64,000 nt of DNA from Plasmodium malariae (lineage: Eukaryota; Apicomplexa; Aconoidasida; Haemosporida; Plasmodiidae). The stretch spans positions 2,725,001-2,789,000 of the forward strand of contig NC_041787.1 of assembly GCF_900090045.1 (NCBI RefSeq), in the 5' to 3' direction. Made by a program: the position numbers and the translations under genes. This document shows, piece by piece, positions 62,070 through 64,000 of the stretch (positions within the stretch are counted from its first letter, which is position 1; the number at the start of each line of letters is the position of its first letter). Under the pieces are notes generated by a model. The model worked only from the letters and a program-made list of their open reading frames with translations. It was not told the DNA's origin and did not search any database.

Positions 62070-64000
62070 TGTACCTAAGTATATGTGAATTAGATAACAA
62101 AAATTAAATTCATATTAAGTTAATATTTTCATAAATATTAAAATAATACTGTATGTGTTGATATACTATGCATTCATTTATGTTATGCATTGAATTTAAA
62201 AAATATTCCATAACAAAAGCTCCACATTAGTTTTTACTAAAACTGAAGTATAGTTTCTACAGTTTAAAATATACTCGTTCAAGAGTAAATATAATTAACT
62301 CAAAAACAGGATTACCTTATCGTAATTAAAAATATTAGTGAAGAAAATACATTTTCCTTTTATATTTATTTATATAAGGATTATGTAATTTATTTATATT
62401 TTATAAATAAACAGAAAATTAATTTTAGTAAATTTTCATATCAACTGAACGTTATATAGGAATATCTATATAGGAAACATCTTTTGTCTTGTAAAATAAT
62501 ATAAATAGATAAATATTATCTTTTTAAAAAGTATATATTTTTCCGTTTTTTAATGATGAACTGTTTACAATCTTAAAATAATATCTTTCAAAATTATTTC
62601 AGTTCATTTTTATTATACGTTATAATAATATATATGCTCGTTAAAAAATATAATTTATGGTTATTACTGAAGTTAAAATGTAAATATAATATATAAGTAT
62701 AAAATATCTGTGATAAATAAAATATATTGATATTCAAAAAAAGAATACTGTTAATAATAAATGTATTTTTCTACAGATATACCATATTTTGTAATTATAA
62801 AATAATAAATTAATTTACTGTATTATATTACATAGGAATATTCAAATAATTAGTTAAATTTTTATTACATTTGACTTATTATATTATAAATATATATATT
62901 TGTCATATATTTATTTAATAAAAAGTTATTTTTATAATGTAAATATATTATAATTATATATTTAGAATAAAACACCAAAAAATTTTTTTACAATTGTTCT
63001 AAAGTCTATAATAAAATATGCTTTTGAAATTATTATGTACCTGTACAATAATAAAAATATTGATTAATATATCAACTAAAATTTATCATTATAATTTAAA
63101 TGATATGCATGCTGTTAAAAAACATATTTTTGATACGTATTTTACTTTCCATATATAGTAATATAATTTTGAAATTTATTATGATAATATTTTTAAATTT
63201 TGTATATTTCAATTATTTTATATTTATCTCTATTCTATGTCACATTAGTTATATTACAGAATAACATATGGTTCAAGATACTCAAAAAATAATAATAAAT
63301 TTTTTTTTTGCCATTTATAATATATTTGTAAATTATATTACGCTTAGGCGTATTTAATATTATATATAAATAATGAAATATTATTAAATTTTAATTTTAT
63401 AAATAAATTTACCATAATATTAAATACATTTAAAACAAACGTAGAAAACTGTTAAAAAAAAGCTAAATCAATTTTACAATAATTGGAAAAAGTGCAATAT
63501 AAAAAATTTTTTATTTCCATTTTTTAGATGTGGTTGATTTTTAGTAAATCAATTAAAATTAAAATATAATGTGTTATAATAAATATTTAATTTATAGAAG
63601 TTACTTTTAAATTAATATATTTATTACTTTGTAATAATTTATAATCATTTATTCGAATATTGCATTATGTTAAATAATTATAACTGCTTAATTCAATAAA
63701 CTATTATTTTTCTCAATTTATAAGGGGAATACAAATAATATTATTATATTATAATAGTTTTGATATTAAATGTCATGTAAATATTCATGATAAAAAAATA
63801 TATATAATTTTTTATTAAAATTACATTTAATTATAAACATTGTATCAATAGAATAGAAAGCGGAACTAACTGAATATTCCGTCATGTATTATGGTTTTTA
63901 TTTTTATATAAATTAAAAATATAATTTTCTGAAAACGTAATTACGTAAGAAAAATTCAGTATATAAAAAAATTAAAATTTATAAATGCTTTTGAACCTTT
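62070..64000. other. intergenic region to window end
   Basis: Non-coding and colinear with 11,949-13,240 as far as about 63.34 kb. Beyond this it is low-complexity A+T DNA. No telomeric or subtelomeric tandem array is reached. Confidence 0.5.

Larger units (their letters stand above)
56590..63340. repeat. segmental duplication, copy B (fam-m + pir unit)
   Basis: Colinear with about 6,390-13,240: upstream element, fam-m on +, about 2.7 kb gap, pir on -, and about 1.2 kb of further similar non-coding DNA, all in the same order and orientation. Coding and non-coding parts both align by eye with many substitutions and small indels. About 60.23-60.34 kb appears to hold extra sequence not seen in copy A. 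Ends approximate. Confidence 0.75.

Noticed and set aside
1..64000. CRISPR arrays, bacterial operons, tRNA or rRNA genes
   Set aside because: No spaced direct repeats, cloverleaf-like or rRNA-like sequence was seen, and the spliced genes show a eukaryotic parasite.

Overview
This window looks like a Plasmodium subtelomere, most likely P. malariae or its close P. malariae-like relatives. The DNA is extremely A+T-rich. The genes are short, spliced members of variant multigene families with long non-coding gaps between them, and I see no housekeeping gene, rRNA or tRNA. The species call rests on ten two-exon exported-protein loci of the fam-l/fam-m type (families known to be expanded in P. malariae) together with pir genes and one STP1 gene. 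The fam-l versus fam-m labels come from memory of family hallmarks, not from a database search.

Layout, left to right: fam-l (3.4 kb, +), fam-m (7.2 kb, +), decayed pir (10.8-11.9 kb, -), a broken pair of exported-protein genes (14.2 and 17.7 kb, +), a second pair (21.6 kb intact and 24.5 kb frameshifted, +), a complete three-exon pir (30.7-32.6 kb, +), an intact exported-protein gene (36.1 kb, +), decayed fam-m (38.4 kb, +), frameshifted fam-l (43.6 kb, +), a four-exon STP1 whose last splice acceptor is missing (48.5-51.0 kb, -), decayed fam-m (57.3 kb, +) and a pir with two lesions (60.9-62.1 kb, -). Of 14 loci, five read cleanly (3.4, 7.2, 21.6, 30.7, 36.1 kb) and nine carry lesions.

The ten exported-protein loci share one rigid plan. 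Exon 1 encodes a 28-29-residue signal sequence, the intron is 120-152 nt, and the PEXEL-like Arg falls at residue 52 (51 in one gene). A basic linker follows, then a family core and two membrane segments with a Lys-rich end. All ten are on the + strand. Six have a similar A+T-rich element about 410-460 nt upstream of the ATG. The fam-m/pir convergent unit at about 6.4-13.2 kb is repeated colinearly at about 56.6-63.3 kb, which points to a segmental duplication of roughly 6.8 kb that includes non-coding DNA.

The products are expected at the host-parasite interface: exported or membrane proteins of the infected red cell (fam-l/fam-m, PIR, STP1). I found no clearly new biological system. The most useful observations are the fixed gene architecture, the non-acidic fifth PEXEL position, the shared upstream element, the segmental duplication and the individual lesions, several of which lie in homopolymers and could be assembly errors.
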